A stretch of 47,927 nt of DNA from Cudoniella acicularis. Taxonomy: Eukaryota > Ascomycota > Leotiomycetes > Helotiales > Helotiaceae. The stretch is from positions 1 to 47,927 of the forward strand of contig JAAMPI010000248.1 of assembly GCA_013054445.1 (NCBI GenBank). The letters are read 5' to 3'. Numbering within the stretch: position 1 is the stretch's first letter; each line of letters starts with the position of its first letter. A program made the translations under genes and the position numbers. Shown piece by piece: positions 10,968-22,138 of the stretch. The notes beneath the pieces are model-generated. The model saw only the letters and a program-made list of their open reading frames with translations. It was not told where the DNA came from and searched no databases.

Positions 10968-13073
10968 ATGGAGTCTGCTCGTGGACCCCCAAGGGTCAAG
11001 AACAAGGCGCCCAGTGCTATTCAGATTTCAGCTGAACAGCTTCTCCGAGAAGCTGTCGACCGCCAGGAACCTGGATTACAGGCCCCTACTCAGCGGTTTG
11101 CTGATCTCGAAGAGCTTCATGAGTTCCAAGGCAGGAAACGGAAGGAGTTCGAGGACTATGTGCAGAGGAATAGGATTAATATGAACAATTGGATGAGGTA
11201 CGCACAATGGGAATTGGAGCAAAAAGAGTACAAGCGCGCGAGATCGATTTTTGAGAGAGCCCTGGATGTCGACGCGACGTCTGTTACATTATGGATTCGA
11301 TATATCGAGGCCGAGATGAAGTCCAGGAATATCAACCATGCACGAAATCTGTTAGATCGTGCCGTCACAATTTTACCCCGAGTTGATAAGCTGTGGTACA
11401 AATATGCTTATATGGAGGAGATGTTGGGAAACATTCCGGGAACACGACAAGTGTTTGAGCGATGGATGTCTTGGGAACCAGATGAGGCCGCTTGGAGCAG
11501 TTACATAAAGCTGGAGAAACGATACGGCGAATATCAAAGAGCTCGGGACATCTTCCAGAGATTTACCATGGTTCATCCAGAACCAAGAAACTGGATCAAG
11601 TGGGCCAGATTTGAAGAGGAGTATGGCACGAGTGATCTTGTGAGAGAAGTTTTTGGTTCCGCGGTTGAAGCTTTAGGGGATGATTTTATGGACGAGCGAC
11701 TTTTCATTGCCTATGCGAGATATGAAGCTAAGTTGAAGGAGTACGAGCGTGCCAGGGCTATTTACAAGTACGCTTTGGATCGACTAGCAAGATCTAAATC
11801 GTTGGCCCTTCACAAGGCATACACAACTTTTGAGAAACAGTTTGGTGATAGGGAAGGTGTCGAGGATGTCATTCTTTCCAAGCGGCGAGTCCAGTACGAG
11901 GAACAGGTCAAAGAGAATCCCAAGAATTACGATACTTGGTTCGATTACGCAAGGTTAGAAGAGGTCTCAGGAGATGTGGACCGAGTTCGAGATGTCTATG
12001 AGAGAGCGATTGCTCAAATACCACCAACCCAAGAAAAGCGACATTGGAGACGATACATTTATTTGTGGATTTTTTACGCAATTTGGGAGGAGATGGAGAA
12101 CAAGGATACCGAGCGGGCAAGGCAGATTTACCAAGAGTGTTTAAAATTGATACCCCACAAGAAGTTTACTTTCGCCAAAATTTGGCTCATGAAGGCACAA
12201 TTTGAAATTCGGCAACAACAATTATCAGCAGCAAGGAAGACACTCGGCCAAGCTATCGGAATGTGCCCCAAAGATAAACTATTCAAGGGGTACATCGAGT
12301 TGGAGCTGAAGCTTTTTGAGTTTGTTCGATGCCGGACACTGTACGAAAAGCATATCGAATGGAATCCCGCCAATTGCCAAGCATGGATTAAGTTCGCTGA
12401 GTTGGAACGAGGTTTGGATGATCTTGAGCGTACCCGAGCAATCTTTGAACTAGCCATCTCCCAATCAGTACTTGACATGCCCGAGCTTTTATGGAAAGCA
12501 TACATTGATTTCGAGGAAGAAGAGGGCGAGTATGATCGTACTCGGAAACTCTATGAGAGACTGCTTGATAAGACCGATCATGTCAAGGTCTGGATCAGCT
12601 ATGCTCACTTCGAGATCAACGTGCCAGATGAGGAAGAAGAGGAGGTTGAGGACGAAGAAGAGGAGAAGCCTGTTAGCGAGATAGCTAGGGAACGAGCCAG
12701 AAAGGTATTCGAGCGAGCTTTGAAGAGCATGAAGGACAAGGAACTCAAGGAAGAGGTAAGCCAAGTATCAAACTTTAATTTTTGGAATGATATTCTGACA
12801 ATATTACAGAGAGTTTCCCTTCTCAATGCATGGCTCTCGTTCGAGAGAACTCATGGCTCGGAAGAAGACATCGAGAAAGTGCAAAAGCAAATGCCGAGGA
12901 AGACAAAGCGTCGCCGCAAGTTGGACGACGACAGTTACGAAGAATATATCGACTATGTGTTCCCTGCCGACGACAGACAGACCGAGAAACTCTCCAATTT
13001 CTTGGCTATGGCTCAATCTTGGAAGCAAGCTGGTGGAACTATTACTGGAGATGGCGCAGCAAAAGGCGATTAA
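10968..13073 (+). CDS. CLF1: Pre-mRNA-splicing factor Clf1 / Crooked-neck (HAT-repeat protein)
   Basis: This is the Clf1/Syf3/Crn scaffold of the Prp19-associated (NTC) complex in the nucleus, needed for spliceosome activation. The unspliced frame is 701 codons, but 12756-12809 is a 54-nt intron (GAG|GTAAGC...TTACAG|AGA) without a stop. Removal leaves 683 residues, close to the yeast Clf1 length. The sequence shows a string of half-a-TPR (HAT) repeats from about residue 55 to the end, with the W-x-x-Y/F pattern and conserved pairs such as [60 protein letters not shown] and [14 protein letters not shown]. The N-terminal [19 protein letters not shown] is typical of the family. An acidic Glu/Asp run lies at about 550-565, and a basic [20 protein letters not shown] motif near the C-terminus. 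The start has a good context (CCATCATGG). Confidence 0.97.
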   Translation: MESARGPPRVKNKAPSAIQISAEQLLREAVDRQEPGLQAPTQRFADLEELHEFQGRKRKEFEDYVQRNRINMNNWMRYAQWELEQKEYKRARSIFERALDVDATSVTLWIRYIEAEMKSRNINHARNLLDRAVTILPRVDKLWYKYAYMEEMLGNIPGTRQVFERWMSWEPDEAAWSSYIKLEKRYGEYQRARDIFQRFTMVHPEPRNWIKWARFEEEYGTSDLVREVFGSAVEALGDDFMDERLFIAYARYEAKLKEYERARAIYKYALDRLARSKSLALHKAYTTFEKQFGDREGVEDVILSKRRVQYEEQVKENPKNYDTWFDYARLEEVSGDVDRVRDVYERAIAQIPPTQEKRHWRRYIYLWIFYAIWEEMENKDTERARQIYQECLKLIPHKKFTFAKIWLMKAQFEIRQQQLSAARKTLGQAIGMCPKDKLFKGYIELELKLFEFVRCRTLYEKHIEWNPANCQAWIKFAELERGLDDLERTRAIFELAISQSVLDMPELLWKAYIDFEEEEGEYDRTRKLYERLLDKTDHVKVWISYAHFEINVPDEEEEEVEDEEEEKPVSEIARERARKVFERALKSMKDKELKEEVSQVSNFNFWNDILTILQRVSLLNAWLSFERTHGSEEDIEKVQKQMPRKTKRRRKLDDDSYEEYIDYVFPADDRQTEKLSNFLAMAQSWKQAGGTITGDGAAKGD
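12756..12809 (+). other. Stop-free 54-nt intron in CLF1
   Basis: Donor GAG|GTAAGC, acceptor TTACAG|AGA, length divisible by three and no stop codon. The interior is AT-rich, unlike the flanking exons. Retention would insert 18 residues ([10 protein letters not shown]...) between two HAT repeats. Confidence 0.9.
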
Positions 13074-13544
13074 GGTCACGTTGCGGCATGGTCTATTTGA
13101 GACTGGTACGAAAACCCGCCGGGGTTTTGTTTTTTTATGTAAAATTAGCTACATATATTTGTCCAGGCTATGCTAAATCAAATGATCAAAAGTCTCCGGT
13201 ATGCGATTAATAGATGCAAATGCTGTTGATGATTGGTATATTATGCGTGTAGATGGTCCAGCCCAAACTCCTCATTAGTAGTAGAAATACTTCGCTAATA
13301 CCGCTTGACAGCAAATTTTTTCCCTGCGGTACTCTTACACAAAGCTTCCGAAAATTTTCATGCCCGTCTCCCAAAATGCTCGGAGTTTGGTCATTCTTTG
13401 AGCGAAGGACTCGGCCAGTGTGGCCATAATTTTATACAGGCTCGTATCCCAGATTCTGCCTGTTAGTGAGCAAGCTAGGAGTAACATCTCAACTCATTCA
13501 GTGAGGTCGTACTCTTGCTGCCAACAAGCCAACAATCTACCCTA
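13074..13544. other. Convergent 3' flanks of CLF1 and the modin-like gene
   Basis: This short convergent spacer should hold both 3' untranslated regions and polyadenylation signals. No other gene is seen. Confidence 0.5.
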
Positions 13545-15414
13545 TCAGCCGATGTATATCGGCATTCTACTGCCTTTGAATTCTGACGGGACAACGCAAA
13601 CATCCAATTTATCGAAATCATGTAGCAAGAGCCAACATAACATACGGAAAATCAGTGAAATCCAAATCGTATTCCTCTTGTCCTTCTCGGTTTTAGAGAG
13701 CGGCCTATCGTCGGAGTCGAGATTTCCGATGACAGTCGGGCGAATGTGGTAGAAGTAGTAATTCAGTAGAGCTTCCTCTTTGTTGGCGAGAACAATGGTG
13801 TTGAGTGGTGAGCTGGGGTCCGATAAGACTTTCAAGACATTTGCTAGGTGTGCAACCAAAACAAACAGAACGTCGCTTTGCTTCTGATTCAACAGATACT
13901 TTGTCCTGCTATCAAGCGCATTATGGATGGCTTCCCGTATTTCCAAACTCAGTATCGTTTCGTCTGTGTAGCCAATCCTAGATATCTCGTCCCATTGCTC
14001 GTCAATTATATGGATATCGTGATCGACGACATAACCTTCCTCCTTTATCTGCTCCTTGACTTTCTTCTGAAAGACTTCCATCAATCTTGTGATCCTCCAA
14101 GATGCTTTTCGACTGCCAGCTTTGAGCCAATGGTCACTAGTTGGATTAGGAAGCATTCTAAAATTACTTCCACGGATTCGGAAGACTTTCCCCAGCATTC
14201 CAATTATTTCGAACGAAACTAAACCTATGTTAAAACTTCTTTGATCATCCCCAATTTAGCACGAAAGACTCACTAGAAAATATGTGCCTATGATCTTGGT
14301 CGTAGTGTTTCAAGGTCTCCGCAGAACATCCAAGAGACTCCAGAGTGTTTTTGGCCTGATGCGGCTTCCCGAACTCCAACTCCAAGCTTTGCGCATCCCC
14401 CTGCGTAAGATATTCTTGTTCGTCGAATATGTTTGGCACCGTCCCGAACGCCAATTCTTTCACAGCTTCACATGGTATCACCCTATTTTCCGTGAACTTT
14501 GACTTCCCTGTCACCGCAAAAACAACCATAACACCTAACCCGTGAACAGTAGTCGATGTTAGGATTAGCCCATTTCCTTCAGCTCGAAGATTCCAAACAG
14601 TTTGATCAAACACTTTCCAGTACAACCCTAACATTGCTGTAATCTCCACCAAATGGCATATAGCGGATGTTGCATATGGTTTCGTAATTGAGGCGGGGAT
14701 GAAATCCCAAGATCGAATTTTTCCTTGAAGGCCAACAGCAATCTCATATTCGGGATCCTCGGCAATCTTTATAGGAGTTCTTGGTGGTGTTGCAGTCCTT
14801 ACGGTCTTGTCCCAATCTCGAGAATCATACTCTGCACGTTGAAGCATTGATAACAGAGTGACCCAAGAAGCTCGTTCGTCATCCGCAGTATGGACTCGTG
14901 AGATAGCGGTTTCGTCATGTTTCTTTTGAGCCTGGGGTTTGAGAACTTTCGTATTTTTATATGAAGCATCTGTGCCATCTATATAATGGATTTTCCTGTC
15001 GGGGATGGGGCCCTTCGTATTGCTAGGGGGTGCCACGAATATAACTGGCGTTTCGAAGACCACTTCGACCCTAAATTCCCTACTAACAAGTTTCCGGTGT
15101 GTTCCTTTGGCCCAAAGCCCCATAACAGACTTATAACAAATTAGTATTAATTCTGAAGAGACATTTCAAGACTTGGAGGAGCCGAGTGCACTCAAGGCAT
15201 GCGTCCAGAGCTCAGTTCCTAATCGAACGCGAAATCAATGGCAGAATAAACATACCTCAGCACATCGCCGATAGCCTTCTGCACTTGAAAAGTATTGTTG
15301 TAAAACTTGAAGCACAGTTGTAAGCAGCGCAACCAGCGACACAATCAAAGCTGTGAGTCCAAAGACATTCTGGTTGATGTTGTTAAAGGACTGGTCCGAC
15401 TGGCTGTTGCCCAT
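13545..15414 (-). CDS. Modin-like fungal membrane protein, 3 exons
   Basis: My model (minus strand) is 15414-15256, 15129-14274 and 14224-13545, with introns of 126 and 49 nt. It gives exactly 565 codons including the stop. Exon 1 starts MGNSQSDQSFNNINQNVFG and contains one hydrophobic helix (LTALIVSLVALLTTVLQVLQ, about residues 20-40), then QQYFSSAEGYRRCAE joined to SVMGLWAKGTHRK. The next part reads SREFRVEVVFETPVIFVAPP. I recognise this arrangement from a widespread filamentous-fungal family often labelled 'modin' or 'related to modin'; the name is from memory. The first junction restores the family motif RRCAESVMGLW and the second (S|LVSFEIIGMLGKVFRIRG) keeps the frame. An upstream Met (15462) is possible, but MGNSQ is the better family start. 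The biochemical role is unknown; a membrane-associated protein of the cell periphery is inferred. Confidence 0.8.
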
Positions 15415-18115
15415 GATGGTGGTAGGACTTGGGGTTGCAGCGACGCGTGTTGTCCGAATCACCCTTCAGTCCGTAAAGTGTGCGATTGATATAAGCATAA
15501 TTCGAATTGGCGTCAAAGGGGGGAGGATGAAATTTTTTCGATGTTTGCACAACTGCTTCAAACACGTCGTCGTGCTTTCCGTTCAGCCCCCAACATGCAC
15601 TTCAGCCCTGCTAGTGCAAAGACGCTGCCTCCGCCACATCGTGCCCCAAGCCCTCACCAACATAGTTGCGGTCAGAGACAAGAGCAGAAAGATGACTTAG
15701 GAATGAGGGACAGACAATGAAGGTGAGACTAGGGAAAGCATATCGTGATGAAGCATTGAAGCATAAAAGTTGGGTTCCCTCCGGATAAAAAGGCGAGCCG
15801 TAAGCTGATTATAGCATTCATCTGGACCGATCTTCGGGAGTCGGCCCGGCCGGGGGTGTCAAGACATGACACACGGTTTTTGGCGCAACGTGGGGCCCCT
15901 TTTAGTGGATTTCCGACTGTTTGATCTACCTCCTTCAAGGTCCCTTCCCAGTCTTCCGACCTTTCTTGAACATATTGACTCCAGAGTTCAAGTGGCCGGA
16001 GGATATTGTGCAAGATACTTACGAAGGCAGAAATTTATTTTTGTTGCCGCCGCAATGACGCGCAGAGTGAAGCCAGAACAACCGCTGAGTTTTTTTGAAG
16101 AATGTTATGCTAGTACCACTAAGGCCCAATATTCTTTTCTCAAGCTCTTGGAATATCGGAATTCTCGCTGTAGCAGTCTCCAGCGAAATCTTTAATTTTC
16201 GGGGGAGTGAGAATAGAAATTATAACATAAGCGTCACGATTTTCGATGTAAAGGGGGAAGTGTCTTCTTGCGGGAGTCCCTCTTCTTATGTGAAAGCGCC
16301 TCGCACGTTTTTACCGCCGACACGGAGTAAGAGAAGTCTCCGTTAGGACATGTCTGCTCGGTTCGTTCGCTCTTGCGAAAGAAACCTGAAACCCTTTTAC
16401 CCTCCTTCCCAAAGACCTTGTCTCCTTACACAATAACAGAAGAATACTCAAACCAAGTCTGGGTTTGGAAGTTGTGATATATTTGGCAAATTTTTGGTAT
16501 ACAGAATTTCTCTAGAGAGTGGAGAACCTGCCACTGAAACCTTTTCTTTCCCCCTTTTTCGGACACGAGTTTTGCGAAATGTATAAAATGGAGATTGTAC
16601 CTTTGCTAAGAGGTGTCTTGACCCATCGCTGTACGGAGGCACGAATCAAACTATCCCATACCCTCATTTCATGGTCATCTCTGTGTCTTAAAATATACCG
16701 ATTAGCATAGTTGACTGCTCTTGCAGTTTGCTTTGTTATAGATATTTTATATTCTTAAAGGCATCGAATATCGTACTTAAAAAGATGAAAAACAGCTAAC
16801 TGGAAAGAGAAATAATTGGACAAGAATTCCTTCTACTTAAGAAGGTTGAGAAAATAGGTGATCAATTTATTCAGGCTCGACAATGTATTAGGGGATAATT
16901 CAACACAGTCCCTGCCATGAACCTACGGCAATTTTAGGGGTTCTAGTAATGTAAATATGATTTTACTCCCTCCTATTGCAAAAGTGTAAGGATTGCAACG
17001 AAAATGAGGGAAAATCACGTGGAAGCCCTATGACATCATCTTCCCATGTCTTACATGGAAGTACCCCGCCACGGGGTTCAGCTACTCACAGTACTTCATA
17101 CTTCGAAAGATGGACTCCCACTTTCTGTTGGCCTCACTAGGACCGGCTAACCACCACTCACCTCGTGATACTGCTCGGTGTCCATTTTAAACTCAGCGGG
17201 AGCACGCCAAGGAGCTTCATGACTAGGTAAAGGTCTCAGTCTCAGCCTTTTGAGGCGCAGGTGAGCAGGACATGCTTCAAAATCTCTTTCTCTCGCCACA
17301 TGCCCCTGACCCTGGACACAAGCCTTTTAGCTTCCGCAGATTCTACAGCCCAGCACCTGTCAGTCCAGACGGGGTTTCGTAGCCAGAAAGTGGGTGGTCA
17401 GGCTCAGGATCGGGCCTCGAAAGCCCAACCGATCCAAATGACGACGTTTGGGAGATGAGGGGCAAATTTACAAGAAAGCCGGGAATCTCCTGAGACCCTG
17501 AATATCTGCAAGTGTGGCGGTAACGGTACAGTAATGGCATGCTCATTTTGACAGGCCTACTTCTATGGAAAAGAGAAACTGCACGTCTTATGCTATAAAG
17601 CTGAGCTGAGTTTCGGAAGCGGGGTGGTGTGGTTGCCTGTGGAAAAGTAAACTTCGCCCATGCGCATTGCCTGGAGATCCAGTTTTTAAAACCAACAGCA
17701 GTTGTTGGGCAATGCGAAGAAATAGTGGGCATTATTCACTGACTTGGCCCAAGATTTCTCAAGGCAAATCAGGTTCTTTGCGGGACTCGTGTTCTGCATA
17801 CAGTACATTAATAACAGGCGCCATAACACACCCGCAGTACATATTGGCGCACCCGGCTCTCCAGCCTCCTCTCACCGCAACACAAGCTCTCCCTTACCTT
17901 CGTCATCAAAACATACTTGAAGTAGCAAGGTCTTCAACCCCTCAACATCACAGATTTATTAACCTTGCGACTTGAATTTAAGACACTACCTTTTTGGCGG
18001 GGACTGCGCTCAAAACTATCAAAGTTTGTCGGATTTTTAATCTCACCTTCCATCTAGCGCCTTCAAAAACACCCTCCAGACCATCCGCGAGTGGTCGCAA
18101 AATCAAGTTCCCATC
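15415..18115. other. Intergenic region, modin-like gene to DUF3824-type gene
   Basis: No gene is recognised in this 2.7-kb divergent interval. Short open frames (for example 15866-16195) show no domain. About 16,700-17,000 is AT-rich, with a TCACGTGG site near 17,016. The last roughly 500 bases are the likely promoter and leader of the gene at 18116. Confidence 0.45.
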
Positions 18116-20401
18116 ATGTCGACAATCGACTACGATCGCCGCGACGAACCCCGTCGACACCATTCTTCCCGCCGTCATGGCGACAGAGATGACCGTGAAC
18201 CACGATATGTCGAGACGCAAGAAACATATGTGCGAAGTCCCGCCCCTCTTGCACCAGAGCCACCCTACGCCGTGCGCCAAACCGATTTGGTCCGCCGACC
18301 CGTGCGTGAAGATAGCGATCTTTCAATCGAAGAGGTCAGAAGAGACTTTCCTCCGCCAGGCGCCGGTGCCTATGTTCAGCAGCGTTCCATGGTTCGAGAT
18401 GATCGGTACGGCCCGGTTCGCTCTCGCTCAATCGAGCGTGGATATGGAGCATATGTCGACAACCCTCGACGATCCTATAATGATCTCGACGATCGTCGAA
18501 GCCGCAAGACTGCAGTGTACGCAGAAGAAGAAATCAAACCTCGTCGCCGTTCTCTCTCCCGAAACCAGAAGATCATAGCCGGTGCTGGAGGGGCCGCTCT
18601 CGCACTTGTTGGAAAAGAGCTCTGGGATCGCAAACAGGCCGACGGCCGTCCAGTCTCTCGAAATGCATTACAATCCGCTGCAATAGGTGCCGCAGGTGCA
18701 TTTGCAGGCTACGAAGGAGCCGAATTATACGCCAAACATGGACCAGGCAAAAAGGAGAAGGTAGAGAGGAAGGTCTATGCTACTCATCGGGGTAAAGATG
18801 GCGAGATAGAGGAGTACTACACCTCTGACGAGGAGACAATCAAGCCCAAGAGATCCAAGAGCCGTCGTAAGTCTATCGTTGATAGCGCCCTTGCGCTCAC
18901 AGGATTGGGAGCAGCAGCCAAGGCAGTTGGAGTTGGTGATGGAAAACGAAGCCGGCGTGGAAGTGGCGATAGTTATGTTTCGTCGAGGAGCCATCGGTCA
19001 ACAAGAAGTCGTTCACGCGGCCGTGGTAAAGAACCAGAGAGTGCAGCCAAATTTCAACAAGCTGCTAAAGCGGCTCTTCTGGCTGGTGCGACGGAAGCCT
19101 TTAGAGTACGAAACGAACCTGGAGGATGGGGTGGAGACAAGGGCAAACGTATTCTTACTGCCGCAATAGGAGCTGGTGGTATCGACGCTGCCGCAGATCG
19201 CGACCCTGATAGAAAGAGCAAGCGCCACATTCTCGAGGCTGTAGTTGGCGGTCTGGCTGGTAATCGCTTGATTAATGGCCCAAGAAGCACTGTGGAGGAT
19301 GATGGCCGATCAACAAGATCTGGAAGATCACGGTCAAGATCCAGGGGCCCAAGCGGCAGCGGAGGGGGTGCAGGTCTAGCTGCTCTCGCGACCGCTGGTT
19401 TAGGTGCCTTGGCTGGAAAGAAGCTCTTGGATCGCGATCGCTCTCGATCACGCTCTCGAGCTGCTAGCCGCCGACGAAGAGATAGCCGTGATTCATACGA
19501 CAGCAGAAGCCCGTCCCCAAGACGCGACAAACATAAGAGAAGCAAAAGTGTCACCGATTATGCCAGAAAGGGACTTGCTGCTCTTGGAATCGGAGAGGCT
19601 GCTCACGAAGCAAGTCGTGACCGGGATGTTAGAGAAGTAGACGAAACAGTCATTCACAGATCTCGTCGTGGTGGATCAGATGATGGCTATGAGCCAAGAA
19701 GTTCTCGCCATGGGAGAGGTTCATCCAGAGATTACGATCGAGGCCGCGATGAGCCGTACGGCGATTCACGATATGCAGACTCACGTGCAAGCAATGTTGG
19801 ATCAGGCCGTGGTGAAGGGCGTTCTACTAGGCAGAGAAGGGGTGGCAGAGACAGGCGTATCGCTGAAGGAAAGCAGTCGGCATCCGATTCAGAGAGCGAT
19901 TTAGGCTTTTCGTCAGAGGATGAGAAGCGAATTAAGAAGATGAAAGGTAAGCAACTACTAACAGCTGGTTTAGCCACTGTTGCTACAATTCATGCTGCAC
20001 ACAATATCTATCAGAGCATGGAAAAGCGTGAGGCACGACACAAAGCAGTGCAAGAGGGAGAAATAACACCTGAGGAGGCACGAAAGCTCAAAGCAAAGGC
20101 TACGTTGCAAGATGCAGCGTCAGTTGGCATTGCAGCCCTCGGCATCAAAGGTGCTATTTCGGAGATCAAGGAGGCCAACGAGATGCGACACGAGTACAGA
20201 GAATTCAGCGAGAAAAAGGCGGAGCGTCACAAAAAGCGACTTGAGCGACTACAGAAGGGACGTGGTGGCAAAGGCGGGGATGGAAGTAGACGCAGGTCCA
20301 ACGGCGCCGACCAAATTCCAAACCGTGGTCCCCGCTATATCGATGGAAACCCATACTCAACGGCCCTTCCCGCTCCACCTGTCGGCTATGATGGGAGATA
20401 G
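18116..20401 (+). CDS. RS-rich DUF3824-type protein with repeated Gly/Ala helices
   Basis: A single exon of 761 residues that I match, from memory, to fungal DUF3824-containing proteins of unknown function. Arg/Ser/Asp-rich segments alternate with short Gly/Ala-rich helices. The helices start near residues 147 (IIAGAGGAALALVGKELWDR), 184 (AAIGAAGAFAGYEGAELYAK), 252 (VDSALALTGLGAAAKAVG), 310-390 (three copies, including HILEAVVGGLAGNRLI), 418 (GLAALATAGLGALAGKKLLD), 478 (YARKGLAALGIGEAAHEAS), 608 (KQLLTAGLATVATIHAAHNI) and 665 (QDAASVGIAALGIKGAI). A Lys/Glu-rich coiled-coil-like tail follows (about 680-720), and the protein ends in a Pro-rich PYSTALPAPPVGYDGR. The helices are glycine-zipper-like and could insert in or coat membranes; the linkers contain many SR/RS sites that kinases could modify. 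The start has CCATCATG context. Location and function are not known. Confidence 0.8.
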   Translation: MSTIDYDRRDEPRRHHSSRRHGDRDDREPRYVETQETYVRSPAPLAPEPPYAVRQTDLVRRPVREDSDLSIEEVRRDFPPPGAGAYVQQRSMVRDDRYGPVRSRSIERGYGAYVDNPRRSYNDLDDRRSRKTAVYAEEEIKPRRRSLSRNQKIIAGAGGAALALVGKELWDRKQADGRPVSRNALQSAAIGAAGAFAGYEGAELYAKHGPGKKEKVERKVYATHRGKDGEIEEYYTSDEETIKPKRSKSRRKSIVDSALALTGLGAAAKAVGVGDGKRSRRGSGDSYVSSRSHRSTRSRSRGRGKEPESAAKFQQAAKAALLAGATEAFRVRNEPGGWGGDKGKRILTAAIGAGGIDAAADRDPDRKSKRHILEAVVGGLAGNRLINGPRSTVEDDGRSTRSGRSRSRSRGPSGSGGGAGLAALATAGLGALAGKKLLDRDRSRSRSRAASRRRRDSRDSYDSRSPSPRRDKHKRSKSVTDYARKGLAALGIGEAAHEASRDRDVREVDETVIHRSRRGGSDDGYEPRSSRHGRGSSRDYDRGRDEPYGDSRYADSRASNVGSGRGEGRSTRQRRGGRDRRIAEGKQSASDSESDLGFSSEDEKRIKKMKGKQLLTAGLATVATIHAAHNIYQSMEKREARHKAVQEGEITPEEARKLKAKATLQDAASVGIAALGIKGAISEIKEANEMRHEYREFSEKKAERHKKRLERLQKGRGGKGGDGSRRRSNGADQIPNRGPRYIDGNPYSTALPAPPVGYDGR

Positions 20402-22138
20402 AAGATCTTCATCCTGTACATCCACCTCCTCAAATGGTTCTAATCAACAATCCACAACTTCCACCTTTCTCTCTGCACATATACCTCATCCACGAAATTA
20501 TGATTACGACTTTCGTCAAAATGGCGCACTGGTTAATGGGAATACACGCCGAAGCCCACGCACACTCTTACGCTTTTCCTGCTCTGATATGATATTCTTT
20601 TCATTGGTCCTACATTCCATTCAATAGATCCTTACATAAGAATGAACACTGATGAATTCCAACTGTGCACAGCTTCCCGCCACTAAGCCAAAACCCCATG
20701 CGAGTGACCTGCCTTAACGCAAGCTTGTATCCGAAGCCGCGTGGACGGACACTAGTTGGTGAGGTGTGGCAGCGACAGAATAGTACACGCCGACGTGGTG
20801 TAAAACGCGGGGAGGAGGCACGGCGAGATTCTCTACTACACAATTGGGATAGGATGGGATTGGATAGGATACTAGTGTGAATTTACGCCAACGGGGATCG
20901 GAAACGCAATAATCGGGTTATATGTTTTACGAATTTCCTACACTTTCATTGGCTGGGAGGTCTAGATTTGATTGGGGCTTTATCTACTTTCTTTCCGGAA
21001 CTTGCATGCGTTTACTAGTTTAGGAAATCATGACGCCTCTTTTTTCCTTGCGTGCTACAGTGTGCTTGAGTCGTGAAAGGGCGGTGACAAAATTGGCTTA
21101 GTGTGTGTGCTTGCGAGGACTCAGCGCGCTATGACAGCATGGCTAACGGGTCTACTAAAATACTTGTTTTGCGTTAAGTCCCGCGCTGGGTAAGTGATGG
21201 GTGTATCAGAGATGGGACGGGATTATTGGGTTGCGGGAATACCGTGAAGGTGGGTTTATGTTTCGTTCCTGTAAACCTAGTCAACATCTGTAAGGCGAAT
21301 CATGGTCCGATTATTTTATGGCCTGGTACGAAAGCACGAATTGCATACGCATGCTTGCGTGTTGGACTTATGGGCGTGTAAATTGTAATTGGAAGAGGAA
21401 GTGGGTTGATAATTGTTCGGATGCGCAATGCCGTCATTGAGGAGCTCGCTTTTCGCTCTCCTGGATTCAAACCGCGTGTCAGCGATTTCAAGTTCACTCA
21501 CTGTTTAGCCAGTGGTTGGAGTCTGAGATGTTGGTTTGCAATCGATCAGAATGTTGTTGCATGAATTCTGGGCCCAGGGCCTCCGATTCCGATGCCTGTT
21601 TTGGCGAGGGGTCTTTTGGAAAAGGTACGCGGTCGAGATAGATAGGGATCTTATTATCGGAAAGGAGGGGTTGTGGGTGGGTGTAGTGGGGTGGCGCTCG
21701 CTTTGTAAGGTACAGTAGAGCCGAGACCGAGTATTTATAATTGCGGGATGGATTGGAGGAAAGTGGAATAGTTGGATAAGGCTGGGGAAGAAGATAAGAA
21801 GGGAGAGAGGAGGAACTGAGGAATTGGTCATGTGACCGAGGGGTTATCTAAGGAGAGGGTGGCAAGGAACAAAATCCTTGAAAGGGGTGTATATAAAGGG
21901 TATTTATTGAGAGTGATACGATGAAAATTCCATGTCTTGCCAGAGGAAGAAAAAATGACCCAGGGTGAATTATTTATCTAAAAACGGAGAGGTGTTTGAT
22001 GCGATGTCTCTTCTTGAAAGAACTCGAGCAACCTACGTTCTGATCTACAGCATAACTTCGAAGTAACTAGGTATTAAATGCCATATAGCAGTTGAAAGCT
22101 CGCTCCAGTTGCTAATGTTCTTCAAGTCTTCATTCCGT
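20402..22138. other. Intergenic region between convergent genes
   Basis: No gene is recognised. A TATATAAAG motif at 21890-21898 (+) is followed 23 bases on by an ATG that opens only a 15-codon frame, so it is not assigned to a gene. Antisense frames at 21505-21831 look like chance. The first several hundred bases are the 3' flank of the DUF3824-type gene. Confidence 0.4.

Noticed and set aside
19054..19554. 166-codon minus-strand frame inside the DUF3824-type gene
   Set aside because: Mirror of Arg/Ser/Gly codons; the sense protein has a coherent repeat architecture.
21890..21923. TATA box and ATG on the plus strand
   Set aside because: The frame closes after 15 codons, and the TATA-to-ATG distance leaves little room for a leader; no gene can be supported.
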